DNA from: Chondrus crispus
Taxonomy: Eukaryota; Rhodophyta; Florideophyceae; Gigartinales; Gigartinaceae
DNA: 64,000 nucleotides
Direction: 5' to 3'
NCBI RefSeq assembly: GCF_000350225.1
Contig: NW_005179194.1
Span: forward strand, 251,899-315,898
Positions within the stretch are counted from its first letter, which is position 1. Each line of letters starts with the position of its first letter. Below the pieces are notes generated by a model that did not search any database, had not been told where the DNA came from, and saw only the letters and a program-made list of their open reading frames with translations. Both the position numbers and the translations under genes were made by a program. Shown here piece after piece: positions 55,609-64,000 of this stretch.

Positions 55609-57354
55609 ACAGTCTGCATGAATTGAAGGAAGGGGCGAGTGAACGAAGGTATAGATAGACGCGAGAATGGTCAGTACCAGATTCTCTGGTGTGAAACGTA
55701 GACGTCCTGCAAGGACATTTTCCGCTGTGTACAGTATTACCATTTATAGCGCTTTTCTTGAAAAATTCAATTTAAAGGCCTGGGAGATACGCACTGCTGG
55801 AAGTCAAGAGAAGAAAATTTGTGATGGACTGCGAGTTAGGAACGGCCATGAGCCGGGGGGCATTTATTGCTTAACCCTCGACCAATACATGGAATAGACC
55901 TCTTCCATGTATGCGAAATTTGGATGTACCGACGTGGAATACTTGCAAGTGCGGAATTTCTGAATTGCAAAATGGAAGAAATCTCTTCCAGATGGAAAAA
56001 CTCTTCCATGTATTGTGTAAGGAAGACTCATTACACTACAGTGGCCAATTATCTTCATATACGTGCATCGTCCCTCCTTCATCACCATTTATGTAGAACG
56101 CCCACGTTGCTCTTTCAAATTGGCTTGCCACTTTCAGGGCCATTCTACCTGGCCGTTTTTCTCCCCCGTTCGAAAAAGGCAGACGGCAGACTTTGGCTGT
56201 CCCCGTGCGGGACAGCTAAAGTCTACCCTTCTCGAACCAAAGTAATGTTTCCGTCGTCCTCTATCGTTCTGCACAGCTTCATTTCAGGCTGATCATTAGC
56301 TCCATCATCCCCTACTTTCTTCCCTCCCCTTCGCCATTTCTTTCCCTTCCTCTCCACCCCGTTCTTATTTCTCTGCCCTCATTCCCTCCCTTGCTCACCT
56401 GCACCTGCCATCCGTCCCGCCCGTGATCCGTCTTGATTTATGTGCACCCGGACTCCCCGACGCTCCATCCATATTGCTTTTGCTGCCTGTCCTGCCGTCC
56501 CGTCCGCGTTACATCGTGGTTACTGCGCGTCCCTCCTCACAGTGCTGGCCACCATCTCCCATACTTACTACGTTTCCATTCCAGATCTTTCTCCATTGCG
56601 ACGCCCTCAATCTGGTCTCTACGTCTTTGGGGCGTAATAACCCTTCACATTTATCGAAGGATCCACCGATTTTTCGGTTGCTAATGCGTTGACGTTGTGC
56701 GCGCGGCTTGCCTGTCTACGTTTTGGTCATGCAGACCTAAGAGAAGACGCATTTGTATTGTTTCCGAGAAAGAAAACGTGACCCCAAACACATGTGAGTA
56801 GTTTGACATGTAATAAAAGAATTGCGATGGCATTACAGCACTTTCGAATAGATACAGACTGTCTACTTGCATCAATGGCTGTGATCGTACAATACGACAC
56901 TCATGAGAAGCTTCTCGGCCAATAACGAGAACAATGCAAAAACTCGTCCCACGAGAAGACACAATGGATAGGGCTTGGTAAGTTTCGCGAATAAACGGAT
57001 GTGCACAGTGGCTGTTCTGGCGTTTGGTAGCACCAGAGGCTCCAGTAATGCAAAACGCATCTTCTGGGCCTCTTCCACCGGAACCGCATACATGGAATAG
57101 CTTATTTCCAGTTTCTTCCTAAAATATTGGACGTTTTGGACTCTGAATGGCTGTTACGAGAGCTATCTTCAACGAGACATATCTTGAGTTGTAATACTTG
57201 CTTTTAAGCCGTCTCCATTTCAAGTGTTAGATTGCAGTCCGCTCTTCCGTTTGCCCGGGTCGAAAAACTCATCAGACGACTAGGTTGGGTTGCAACCGGG
57301 CAGAGAGTGTCGTGATCATTTTTGAAAATTTTGCTATTCCATGTCCTAAATCGA
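55609..57354. other. Region without recognised gene
   Basis: No convincing coding sequence. Contains TACATGGAATAG at about 55887 and 57090, and pyrimidine-rich sequence at 56290-56700. It lies between the two copies of a 43 bp direct repeat. Confidence 0.35.
55831..55873. repeat. 43 bp direct repeat, left copy
   Basis: GCGAGTTAGGAACGGCC then TGAGCCGGGGGGCATTTATTG and CTTA. The copy at 57355-57397 differs at one base, 1524 bp further on, where it cuts the Harbinger-like ORF. Confidence 0.85.
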
Positions 57355-57397
57355 GCGAGTTAGGAACGGCCCTGAGCCGGGGGGCATTTATTGCTTA
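57355..57397. repeat. 43 bp direct repeat, right copy
   Basis: Pairs with 55831-55873. It ends exactly where the Harbinger-like transposase loses homology, so the pair probably marks an insertion or recombination border. Confidence 0.85.
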
Positions 57398-58123
57398 AGC
57401 AATAACTGTACCATCTGAAGAGAAGACTAAAACATTTGAGACGTAGTGATCATGCTTCCATCCATTGTAAAACATGTTCTTTAAAATGTATTCACCCGAC
57501 TGTTCCAAGTACAATTTGTGGCCAGCTGTCACGCAATAAACGTCCTTCAATGCAGATGACTTTGTTCTAAACGCCGTCTGGAATCGTTCAACGTCTGTGG
57601 CCGTCGCAATTATGATTCTGGCCATATCGTTTTCATTAAGTACTTTTAGAAGAATTCGACGACCGAAACGGAAAAAAACAGAACACACCGAGCCTGTGAT
57701 TCCAAACATCAGACAAAGAACGAACTCGGCACCTCTTGTTCGGTGCCAAGTCAGGATCAACCCTAAACAATGAGCAGCAGAGATGCTCCGGGGACGCCCT
57801 AGACTGACTGTAGAGTGCAGAGGACGAAGGTTTCCATACGAGTAGAGCGTGAATCCATTGTTAAATGGCGCAAATAGTCTTAGTAAGAATTGAAACACGC
57901 GGTTGTCAAAACCTGTGAGCGTTATAAGCGACTGATCATAACCCGAACCGAGCACAACGGCGAAAGTGGAAAGGCTAGGGGATTGAAGGGCTCTGCGTCG
58001 CATGCGCCTGCCGCGGTTGTCTCCGTCCCGCCTGCCCAAGGACAGGCGATGACGAAATGCTATCTGCTGGTTGCGACGGTTATTGAGCAGTAATGCTAGA
58101 ACGGCTGTCGTGAAGGCGGACAT
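57395..58123 (-). pseudogene. Harbinger (DDE_Tnp_4)-like transposase remnant
   Basis: ATG at 58123-58121, 242 codons. SLITLTGFDNRVFQFLLRLF, the L-G-L-x-L-x-W region (CLGLILTWHRTRGAEFVLC), FGITGSVCSVFFRFG and the end ALKDVYCVTAGHKLYLEQSG...FYNGWKHDHYVSNVLVFSSDGTV follow the order of PIF/Harbinger-type nucleases. The first catalytic aspartate, normally in a V-x-D-G-x-K motif, reads VTAGHK, so Asp is replaced by Ala. The protein stops right after FSSDGTVIA, at the 43 bp repeat, so the second and third catalytic residues are missing. An inactive fragment. Confidence 0.65.
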
Positions 58124-58291
58124 TTTGAGCGCATAGCGAAGAAACGGAGGCTCTCATGCTCGTACATGTACTACTGCGGACGAGCATTTGCTATAAGCAC
58201 ACTTTGCTGCTCGGAATTTTCGCAGGCATGCAGTATCGATATGTCTTGTCCGTCGCAAATAGGTACCCAAGCAAATTGCGATTTTCGGATA

Positions 58292-59128
58292 CAGGGGGGG
58301 ACGCGCAATAGTGCCGCTTTCATTATTGCCACCCTCGAATTAGTGCCGCAAAAACCGACAGACACAGGTTCTGCCACGTGTCATGCACGACGTCGTCATC
58401 GCCCACTCCTCATGAGCCTCAGCTCAATTGGTGATGGCACCTCACTCAAAGACCCTAACATGATTCCTGAAAAGATCGCCAAAGCGAAGCGTACGCGCCT
58501 TACGATTGCACAGAAAATCGAGGTTGGGCATCTGCTGCAGGTCGGGAATGCGAATACCACAGTTATGCGTCAGTTCAAAATTTCAGAGCGAACCATCCGA
58601 AACATCCAACGCTCTCTTCCTTCACTCCAACATATTGTGATCAACACCGCTACAGCGCCCGGAACAAAGACTTTGCACCCTGCGATGTGGAGGAATGGAT
58701 TGAGATCGAGACTAATGAGCTTGTGGCAGAACCTTCTATTAGTGATGCTTGCGATTCAATACATTATGGTGGAGAGCTACAGAATCAGTCTGCCAGTGAT
58801 GCTATGATGGATGATTGTGTGGCAGAAGGCGAGTGTGAAATGACGGAGAGGCGGGCCGTACCGAGTGCTGTAGTGCTAGGAAGGTTGTTTGGGTCTTTGG
58901 AGAGTCTGGGTGTGGAGTGCGATGTGAGCAATGCCTTATCGCACTTGAGGTCCGCAAAACGAGCTTTTCTAGAAGCTAGGCATGAAAGTCAGGGTCAAAG
59001 GCAACAACAGACTCTAATAATAACAGAGTTCTGGCCGGTTGTGGTTCTGCCATCTGATTGTGCCGCTCCGAATTAGTGCCGTATTATTAGTCTCTACACG
59101 AGGCGGCACTAATGCGTAGGGTCGACTG
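58292..59128 (+). mobile_element. Internally deleted pogo/Tigger-like (Tc1/mariner) element
   Basis: 837 bp with imperfect terminal inverted repeats: left CAGGGGGGGACGCGCAATAG then TGCCGC; right, read inward, CAGTCGACCCTACGCATTAG then TGCCGCC. A TA dinucleotide flanks each end (58290-58291, 59129-59130), as expected for Tc1/mariner. ATTAGTGCCG is repeated just inside both ends (58336, 59070). It keeps the DNA-binding start and the end of a transposase but lacks the catalytic core. Confidence 0.8.
58411..58807 (+). pseudogene. Tigger-like transposase, DNA-binding part
   Basis: From the ATG at 58411 (MSLSSIGDGTSLKDP). KRTRLTIAQKIEVGHLLQVG then MRQFKISERTIRNIQRSL is a CENP-B/Psq-type helix-turn-helix, the N-terminal DNA-binding domain of pogo/Tigger transposases. 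Shortly after it (about 58660) coding potential moves to another frame (KDFAPCDVEEWIEIETNE, to 59076), which resembles the acidic C-terminal region of such transposases. The DDE domain between them is absent. A short DNA-binding protein could still be made. Confidence 0.65.
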
Positions 59129-59130
59129 TA

Positions 59131-59494
59131 CTCCCGATATAGGACGCACAGGTGTCGTGTTATGAGAACTCGTGACAACCGGGTTTGGATGGCAATAAAC
59201 CGAGAGAAGCACTATTCAGGAGGGCAATAAATCGTGACCCCCCCGTACAGAAATTCTTAGGTTAAACCCTAAAATATGATACACGTTCCAATGTATTTTG
59301 GCGGGAACGAGAGCTTGTTAGACCAGCAGCACTACCTGTCGTCGACGTCTCCCCAAGCCACAACTTGCCTATCCCTTCCATCGCCGCAGTACTCGTGCAC
59401 TCTCTCCGGATCGCCCTCTGACGAGTGATAACGCAGCTTCGTCTACCCGTTGTTTAAGCTGACGAAAACAGTTGGTGTTTGAACCGGTCCCAAG
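59131..59494 (+). promoter_or_regulatory. Upstream region of RFC5
   Basis: 364 bp between the Tigger-like element and the RFC5 ATG. No TATA box assigned; pyrimidine-rich around 59340-59410. Confidence 0.3.
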
Positions 59495-60583
59495 ATGCAA
59501 GAACCGGAGCTCATGGAGATTGAACCAGCCGTCGAACAAGGCGATTTACATGCGATTGCCCACAAGAAGATGAAGCCGATAATGGACAAACCCACTTCAT
59601 TGATGTGGATCGAAAAATATCGACCTCAGGGCCTTGATGACCTCCTTTCACACCAAGAGATTATTGCTACGTTGAGGACCCTTATTTCAAATAATCGCCT
59701 TCCTCATCTTCTTTTCTGTGGACCCCCAGGGACAGGTAAGACATCAACAATACTTGCTTGTGCCAAGGAAATGTACGGCTCCTCGTTTAAGTCCATGGTA
59801 CTTGAGCTTAACGCCTCTGACGACCGCGGCATTGGTGTGGTACGAGATCAGATCAAGAGTTTTGCCTCTACGAAACGAATATTTTCGAGCGGTGTCAAAC
59901 TTATAGTGTTGGATGAAGCAGATGCCATGACCACGGCTGCACAAATGGCTCTGCGCCGCGTTGTGGAAAAGTATGCCGCAAACACACGCTTCTGCATTAT
60001 TTGTAACTATGTCAACAAAATCATCCCAGCCTTGCAGTCGCGGTGCACAAAGTTTAGATTTGGACCGCTCCCCGCTGATGATGTGCGGAAAAGAGTTCTG
60101 GAAATCGCAGCGTTTGAGAGCGTATCAATATCCTCCGATGGACTCGAAGCCTTGCTAATCCTAGGCAAGGGTGATATGCGAAGAATCCTCAACGTTTTGC
60201 AGTCAACTCACTTGGCCTCGTCCGGGGCCCGGGGGGGTGAGATTACAGCAGACGCAGTCTACTCAAACACAGGCGCTCCGCACCCTGGGGATGTGAAAGC
60301 TGCTTGGGGCTGGCTGCTAGAAAGAACTTTTCCGGACTCATCTGCAAAGCTGCGAACACTAATGCAAGACAAAGGACTTGCTCTCGGAGACATCATCACT
60401 GAACTGTTTCCACTTGTCTCGACGTCATCCCTTTCTAAGAACGCCAAGATGTATATGTTCGAAAGTCTTTCAGATATTGAGTACCGCATGGCCACAGGTA
60501 GCTTGGAGAAACTCAACATGGCAGCACTGATAGGTTGCTGCAAGTTTGCTTCCGCGATGAACGCAGGATCGTTTTCTTTGTGA
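59495..60583 (+). CDS. RFC5: Replication factor C subunit 5 (clamp loader small subunit)
   Basis: Intron-free, 362 codons, ATG at 59495. A AAA+ ATPase of the RFC clamp loader, which loads PCNA at primer-template junctions in the nucleus; also shared by checkpoint and cohesion loaders. Order: WIEKYRPQGLDDLL (RFC box), Walker A GPPGTGKT (76-83), LELNASDDRGIGVVR, Walker B LIVLDEADAM (around 136-145), sensor FCIICNYVNKI, SRC motif (182-184) typical of the small subunits, then the helical collar with GDMRRILNVLQST and DIEYRMATGS. The latter resembles human RFC5 (yeast Rfc3) more than RFC2 or RFC4. Length is normal. Convergent with SLX1, 143 bp between stop codons. Confidence 0.96.
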   Translation: MQEPELMEIEPAVEQGDLHAIAHKKMKPIMDKPTSLMWIEKYRPQGLDDLLSHQEIIATLRTLISNNRLPHLLFCGPPGTGKTSTILACAKEMYGSSFKSMVLELNASDDRGIGVVRDQIKSFASTKRIFSSGVKLIVLDEADAMTTAAQMALRRVVEKYAANTRFCIICNYVNKIIPALQSRCTKFRFGPLPADDVRKRVLEIAAFESVSISSDGLEALLILGKGDMRRILNVLQSTHLASSGARGGEITADAVYSNTGAPHPGDVKAAWGWLLERTFPDSSAKLRTLMQDKGLALGDIITELFPLVSTSSLSKNAKMYMFESLSDIEYRMATGSLEKLNMAALIGCCKFASAMNAGSFSL

Positions 60584-60726
60584 GTAGTGGTTGGGAAGCT
60601 GAAAGCGTTCAATCGAGGTTATATATACTTTTCACAATCATTTGTGTGTCGCTTTTGTACATTGAACCGATCCAGAGAAGATAATTTGTTCTTTTTTCTC
60701 TTTCAGATTTTATTCGACGCATCACT

Positions 60727-61614
60727 CTATTCATCGGTCTCCAGTGACCTTCCGAGGCGTACTGCTAACGACCAATGCATATCCTTTTCGCAAACAAGAC
60801 ATGTCACAGTTTCCGGCAGAAGGGAATCTGCGGCAGCCGCAGAACCTTCTCTTTCTCTAGATGCGATGCAAGCTAGGTGAGCAACAGCTCCGCAATGCGC
60901 GCAGTACGTCAGTCTTCGTGACTGAGAGTGTTGGCCGTTGCTTCTAGACAGGTTGCATTCTCTGCAGATCGGGCATTTGCTTTCGGTTTCTTCGCCCCAT
61001 TGGGGCGTAACAGAATCGCACTGGTGACGATAGTCATACAAAGCGACATTATCCGACATATCTGCCAAAGGACTGAAACGAACTCGGAGGTGAGGCGGAA
61101 AAATGAGAGCTTGAATTTCGAGATCTTCCCATTGCCTTCTTGGAGCGCATATGGAAAGAGTTAGAGGACAAAGTGACCATGGCGGAACCGAGGCCAACGC
61201 AGCCAAAGACTGGAGACATCCGCTCGCGGATTTAGGCCTGTCTGCTGGGAGAGCGAGCGCATCGGGTCGGTGCCCGTGTATTTTCGGGTGCACACTCTTG
61301 AACGGATTTTGCCACGCCCACTCAAACATCAACGCCTGCGTCTTATCCTGAAATCCATGAATCACAGCAAGCATTTCCCACGGACGATGACGCGAAGTTC
61401 TTCGTGCACCTCCCCTCTTGATATCTCCGTTGTGCTGCTTTAGTCGACGTTCAGGGTCGACTGTGAAGCCGATGTAAGTGCGACCGGCTGAATGAGGATT
61501 TGCAGACTCGGATATCAGCAGATAGCATCCAAAGAAGCGATGCGCATTGGAGAATGCAGATGTATCAGAGAAGCTTTGCGTAGTTGTTGGCTGGAATTGG
61601 GAAGATGGAAGCAT
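60727..61614 (-). CDS. SLX1: SLX1 structure-specific endonuclease
   Basis: 295 codons from ATG 61614-61612 ([12 protein letters not shown]); upstream in frame only a GTG in a CA-repeat. GIY-YIG nuclease domain at about residues 29-102: [24 protein letters not shown] with the catalytic Arg, [18 protein letters not shown], and the metal-binding Glu in FEWAWQ (98). C-terminal RING/PHD-like zinc module (214-279): [30 protein letters not shown]. This is the standard SLX1 arrangement. SLX1 is the catalytic subunit that with SLX4 cuts flaps, replication forks and Holliday junctions in the nucleus. Intron-free, all key residues visible. Confidence 0.94.
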   Translation of the reverse strand: MLPSSQFQPTTTQSFSDTSAFSNAHRFFGCYLLISESANPHSAGRTYIGFTVDPERRLKQHNGDIKRGGARRTSRHRPWEMLAVIHGFQDKTQALMFEWAWQNPFKSVHPKIHGHRPDALALPADRPKSASGCLQSLAALASVPPWSLCPLTLSICAPRRQWEDLEIQALIFPPHLRVRFSPLADMSDNVALYDYRHQCDSVTPQWGEETESKCPICRECNLSRSNGQHSQSRRLTYCAHCGAVAHLACIASREREGSAAAADSLLPETVTCLVCEKDMHWSLAVRLGRSLETDE

Positions 61615-61659
61615 TCTTCGCTCAGAGCCATAGTTTTTGCAAGTAGTCGGGCAGAGTAC

Positions 61660-61675
61660 ACACACACACACACCA
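61660..61675. repeat. CA microsatellite
   Basis: About eight CA units next to the SLX1 start region; it creates the spurious GTG-start extension of SLX1. Confidence 0.85.
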
Positions 61676-61826
61676 AGTTCTACTGCTCATACATTCACAT
61701 CACTGGGGTGATGACGTACCGTCTGCAGCAGGTTGACAGTGGGACAATAGCTTGGGTCCCCTCTACAAAAGTAGTGACATATACAGTACGTGGGGTATGG
61801 CGGAAAAGTTGGGGTAATGACATTAT

Positions 61827-61914
61827 AAGGCGAAACCTATCGATATTCACTTAGTGAATATCGAAAGGTTTCGCCTTAAATTCACTTAGTGAATATCGAA
61901 AGGTTTCGCCTTAA
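61827..61914. repeat. Perfect palindrome with extra half copy
   Basis: AAGGCGAAACCT, then ATCGATATTCACT and its inverted copy back to AGGTTTCGCCTT form an inverted repeat of about 51 bp (61827-61877). A second copy of one arm (TTCACTTAGTGAATATCGAA then AGGTTTCGCC) follows at 61881-61914. Could be a MITE end or a cruciform-forming sequence. The rest of 61.68-62.26 kb shows no gene. Confidence 0.85.
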
Positions 61915-62263
61915 ACTACGCCATGCCTTACTACACATCGCCTTATAACGAAACCCTCTTAAATAACAGTTGCACCGCTATCTGGATACTGTACATGTGT
62001 CCCCTATTGATGTTGCATCTCAAAAGGTGTGCAAATGTGGAAAGAGATGCCTTGTTCAGACGCACCTCAGCTTGACACACGAAGGGGTCAAGCAAGCGCC
62101 TCACGGCCCTGAGTGTTGTATTCGAGCGTCAACGTCTGCCCTATCCAGCCACGACAAAGATTACGTTGTGAGTTTATCCTAAGAAAACAGTGAAAGAGCG
62201 GCTGCGTCAAGGCTTTGTCGAGCGTACTGATCAAAAGCCGTTTTCCACAACTTCGTCGCAAAG

Positions 62264-62734
62264 ATGGCTCTTCTTTACGAGCGATCTTCTGTATGGCGTG
62301 CGATCGTTTCTGCAACGCGGAATCCACGAGTGTTAATTCTGTTCACGGTGACTGCAACCGCAGCGGGCTATGCCATTGGAAAGGTATCGGAGATCGCGAC
62401 CTCGGCAGCATCAGAAAAAACGAAAGATGACATGGAGCAGAAAGTTCGGAAGGATTTCGAAACAGCACGATATGCAAGCCATAGCAAAAATGCACTAGCT
62501 GTCATGTTTGACAGCATCAAACCGGAGAATACACATGGGGAGGACAACGTCAATGCAAAACACAAGAAGCATCCGATTAAATTGCCTGGGGTGATGTGGC
62601 ACCCCGCTATTGCGAAAAGGGAAGCAGCGGCCAAGATTGCCCGAGAAGCGGCTGCGACAGAAGGCATGCCTGCTGCATCGAGACCGACGCAAACAAGCCA
62701 ACTTGGGCCGTCTAGCAAGCCGAAAGAAGGGTAA
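62264..62734 (+). CDS. Small membrane-anchored protein, unknown
   Basis: ATG at 62264, 156 codons. After a short start with Arg residues (MALLYERSSVWRAIVSATRNPR) comes one likely membrane segment (VLILFTVTATAAGYAIGK, about 23-40), then a hydrophilic, Lys/Ala-rich helical region (KTKDDMEQKVRKDFETARYA), KLPGVMWHPAIAKREAAAKIAREAAA and a polar end. One N-terminal anchor with a basic leader would fit a mitochondrial or ER membrane protein; this is a guess. Not recognised as a named family. Confidence 0.55.
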   Translation: MALLYERSSVWRAIVSATRNPRVLILFTVTATAAGYAIGKVSEIATSAASEKTKDDMEQKVRKDFETARYASHSKNALAVMFDSIKPENTHGEDNVNAKHKKHPIKLPGVMWHPAIAKREAAAKIAREAAATEGMPAASRPTQTSQLGPSSKPKEG

Positions 62735-63111
62735 GGATGATGTTCCACTAGATTCGAGGCACAAGCTATATTTATTTCGTAGAGACCGAAAGCCTGAATC
62801 AAGCACTACCTGTTTCCCCTTTGAAAAACTAAATTCCAATGATAGACGAAAAACGATAAACTGAACGTGTTCCCTCTTTTCCTCGAGGCGGATAAAGGCA
62901 AGTGTCGCTCTACTTCAAGAGGCCGTCCCAACTTGTCTGCAGTGGTATTGCGATTGCAACTAGCTGTTTACAATCACGATGCTTGCTTGCACACATCACA
63001 GACTCTTTAACACCAAGTATTCTACGCCTGTTAGGGATTTTAGCTGCGTTTCAATTCGATTCCGGGGCGGGGACAGCGAAGCGACCAGTGCGGGACAAGG
63101 ATACTCTGCTT
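62735..63111. other. Convergent intergenic region
   Basis: Between the 3' ends of the two small genes; no feature recognised. Confidence 0.4.
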
Positions 63112-63603
63112 TCAGATGAGTTTCGGTTTCTCGTCTTCATTGGGCAGCACTTTAGTTGCCGAATCCTTGCTGGGATCGGACAAAATCTCATCTAAGGTAT
63201 CTTGCAGACAGCGCTGCAAGAGGGTAGTTCTCTCCGAAATGCGCTGTTCCTTATTCTGCTTGCCAATCTTCTCCATCTCTGCAACAGCGTGCGGGGCGAC
63301 TTGGAAAACAGCGTCTTTGAAAACCGAGAAATGACGCCTAGCCTCGTCCCGTTGATCCTCGGCGCGACGCAACTCCGCTTCTAGCACGGCGACACGATCA
63401 CCATAATCCCGCTTGTTGTTGAGGGCACTCGCAGCGACCATGGAGGCAACTGTGATGGCGATGATGTCCGTGTACTTCCGAAGGGAGCGTGAACGCAGTG
63501 GCGCGGCGGTTGAGGCGCGACGAGCGGCTTCCGATACAAGGCGCGATGCGTCAGAGGGGCTGATTGTTTGAGAGGCGCGCTGCGCGAGGCGGGTAGCTTG
63601 CAT
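63112..63603 (-). CDS. Small coiled-coil membrane protein, unknown
   Basis: 163 codons from ATG 63603-63601 (MQATRLAQRASQT); the frame extends 21 codons further but only from a GTG. The start is Arg/Ser/Ala-rich without acidic residues for a long stretch, as in mitochondrial or plastid targeting sequences. A possible membrane segment (DIIAITVASMVAASAL) lies at about 46-61, followed by a coiled coil (VAVLEAELRRAEDQRDEARRH) and a Glu/Lys-rich end. Not recognised. Confidence 0.55.
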   Translation of the reverse strand: MQATRLAQRASQTISPSDASRLVSEAARRASTAAPLRSRSLRKYTDIIAITVASMVAASALNNKRDYGDRVAVLEAELRRAEDQRDEARRHFSVFKDAVFQVAPHAVAEMEKIGKQNKEQRISERTTLLQRCLQDTLDEILSDPSKDSATKVLPNEDEKPKLI

Positions 63604-64000
63604 CAGGACGAGATGGGGACTGGAGATGGAGGTAACCTCAGCTGTAATGGTGCCGCCAATGGTCACGATCGAAGAGCGTTCGTGCGTATTTATTTTGGTT
63701 ACTTGCTGGTGCCCGTGCTTTTTTAGGATTTCGTACAGACATGGATAGATCCAAGCATGATGGGCAACGTTCTCTACAAAATTGCGTGGATGACGTGACT
63801 AGTGCCATCATACGGGTACAATTGCAGTGAACACCATACGCATTTCTTCCCACTTCTAGCAAGGCAGTCTACTCGCGGGCACTGAAAGTTTATAGCTGTC
63901 TAGCATGTAAAATCGCTGTGAGAATATGTCACGACTCATCAGGCCGGACAAGTCAAGAAGTGACAATGCCCGGCGGACAGTGTCGCTCTGCTAGATCGAT
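63604..64000. other. Right edge of the window
   Basis: No gene supported. The open minus-strand frame at 63638-63862 has no recognisable product. Confidence 0.35.

Overview
This is eukaryotic nuclear DNA: small intron-poor host genes in islands between deeply nested retrotransposons. The host genes that can be named (RFC5, SLX1) have uninterrupted reading frames. Abundant Ty1/copia elements next to compact genes would fit a florideophyte red alga such as Chondrus, but the organism is an inference and no taxon-specific marker is visible.

Layout. 1-17.8 kb: a plus-strand copia element (A) that begins left of the window and is interrupted by two complete minus-strand copia elements, B (1436-9312, duplicated target AACAG) and C (10391-17042, duplicated target GAAAG). 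Both keep an open gag-pol frame of about 1370 codons. 17.8-26.9 kb: a scrap-yard of copia LTRs, leaders and truncated bodies (D, E, F), including an inverted pair of D LTRs. Copy F keeps an open leader ORF with two U1-type zinc fingers. 26.9-29.06 kb: decayed material with a Gag-like scrap. 29.06-55.61 kb: one Ty3/gypsy element cut in two between reverse transcriptase and RNase H. The 19.5 kb between the halves hold a Deg-protease pseudogene fused to a RUVBL2 pseudogene, a large Tnp2/CACTA-like transposase with a divergent partner gene, a broken helical-repeat gene, a candidate structured RNA and a short proline-rich gene. 55.6-59.1 kb: a Harbinger-like remnant and a small pogo/Tigger-like element. 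59.5-64 kb: host genes RFC5 and SLX1 (convergent) and two small membrane-anchored unknowns.

The outstanding feature lies inside the gypsy element, antisense between pol and the 3' LTR (54885 to 53938, continuing in frame to 53686 after one TGA). The protein starts with a near-copy of the histone H3 tail, 23 of 28 residues, in which exactly the two lysines of the ARKS motifs are replaced: K9 by Leu and K27 by Ile. Lysine-to-Met/Ile changes at these positions are the known dominant inhibitors of H3K9 and H3K27 methyltransferases. The rest of the protein has a Cys...His...Asp pattern suggestive of a papain/C39-like cysteine peptidase and ends in a basic, nuclear-localisation-like tail. I read it as a candidate transposon-encoded histone mimic acting against silencing; the function is inference.

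The copia families share a half-tRNA-iMet-type primer site, a conserved block before gag, a conserved LTR start and clustered ACACGTGT palindromes, so they are probably regulated and primed alike.
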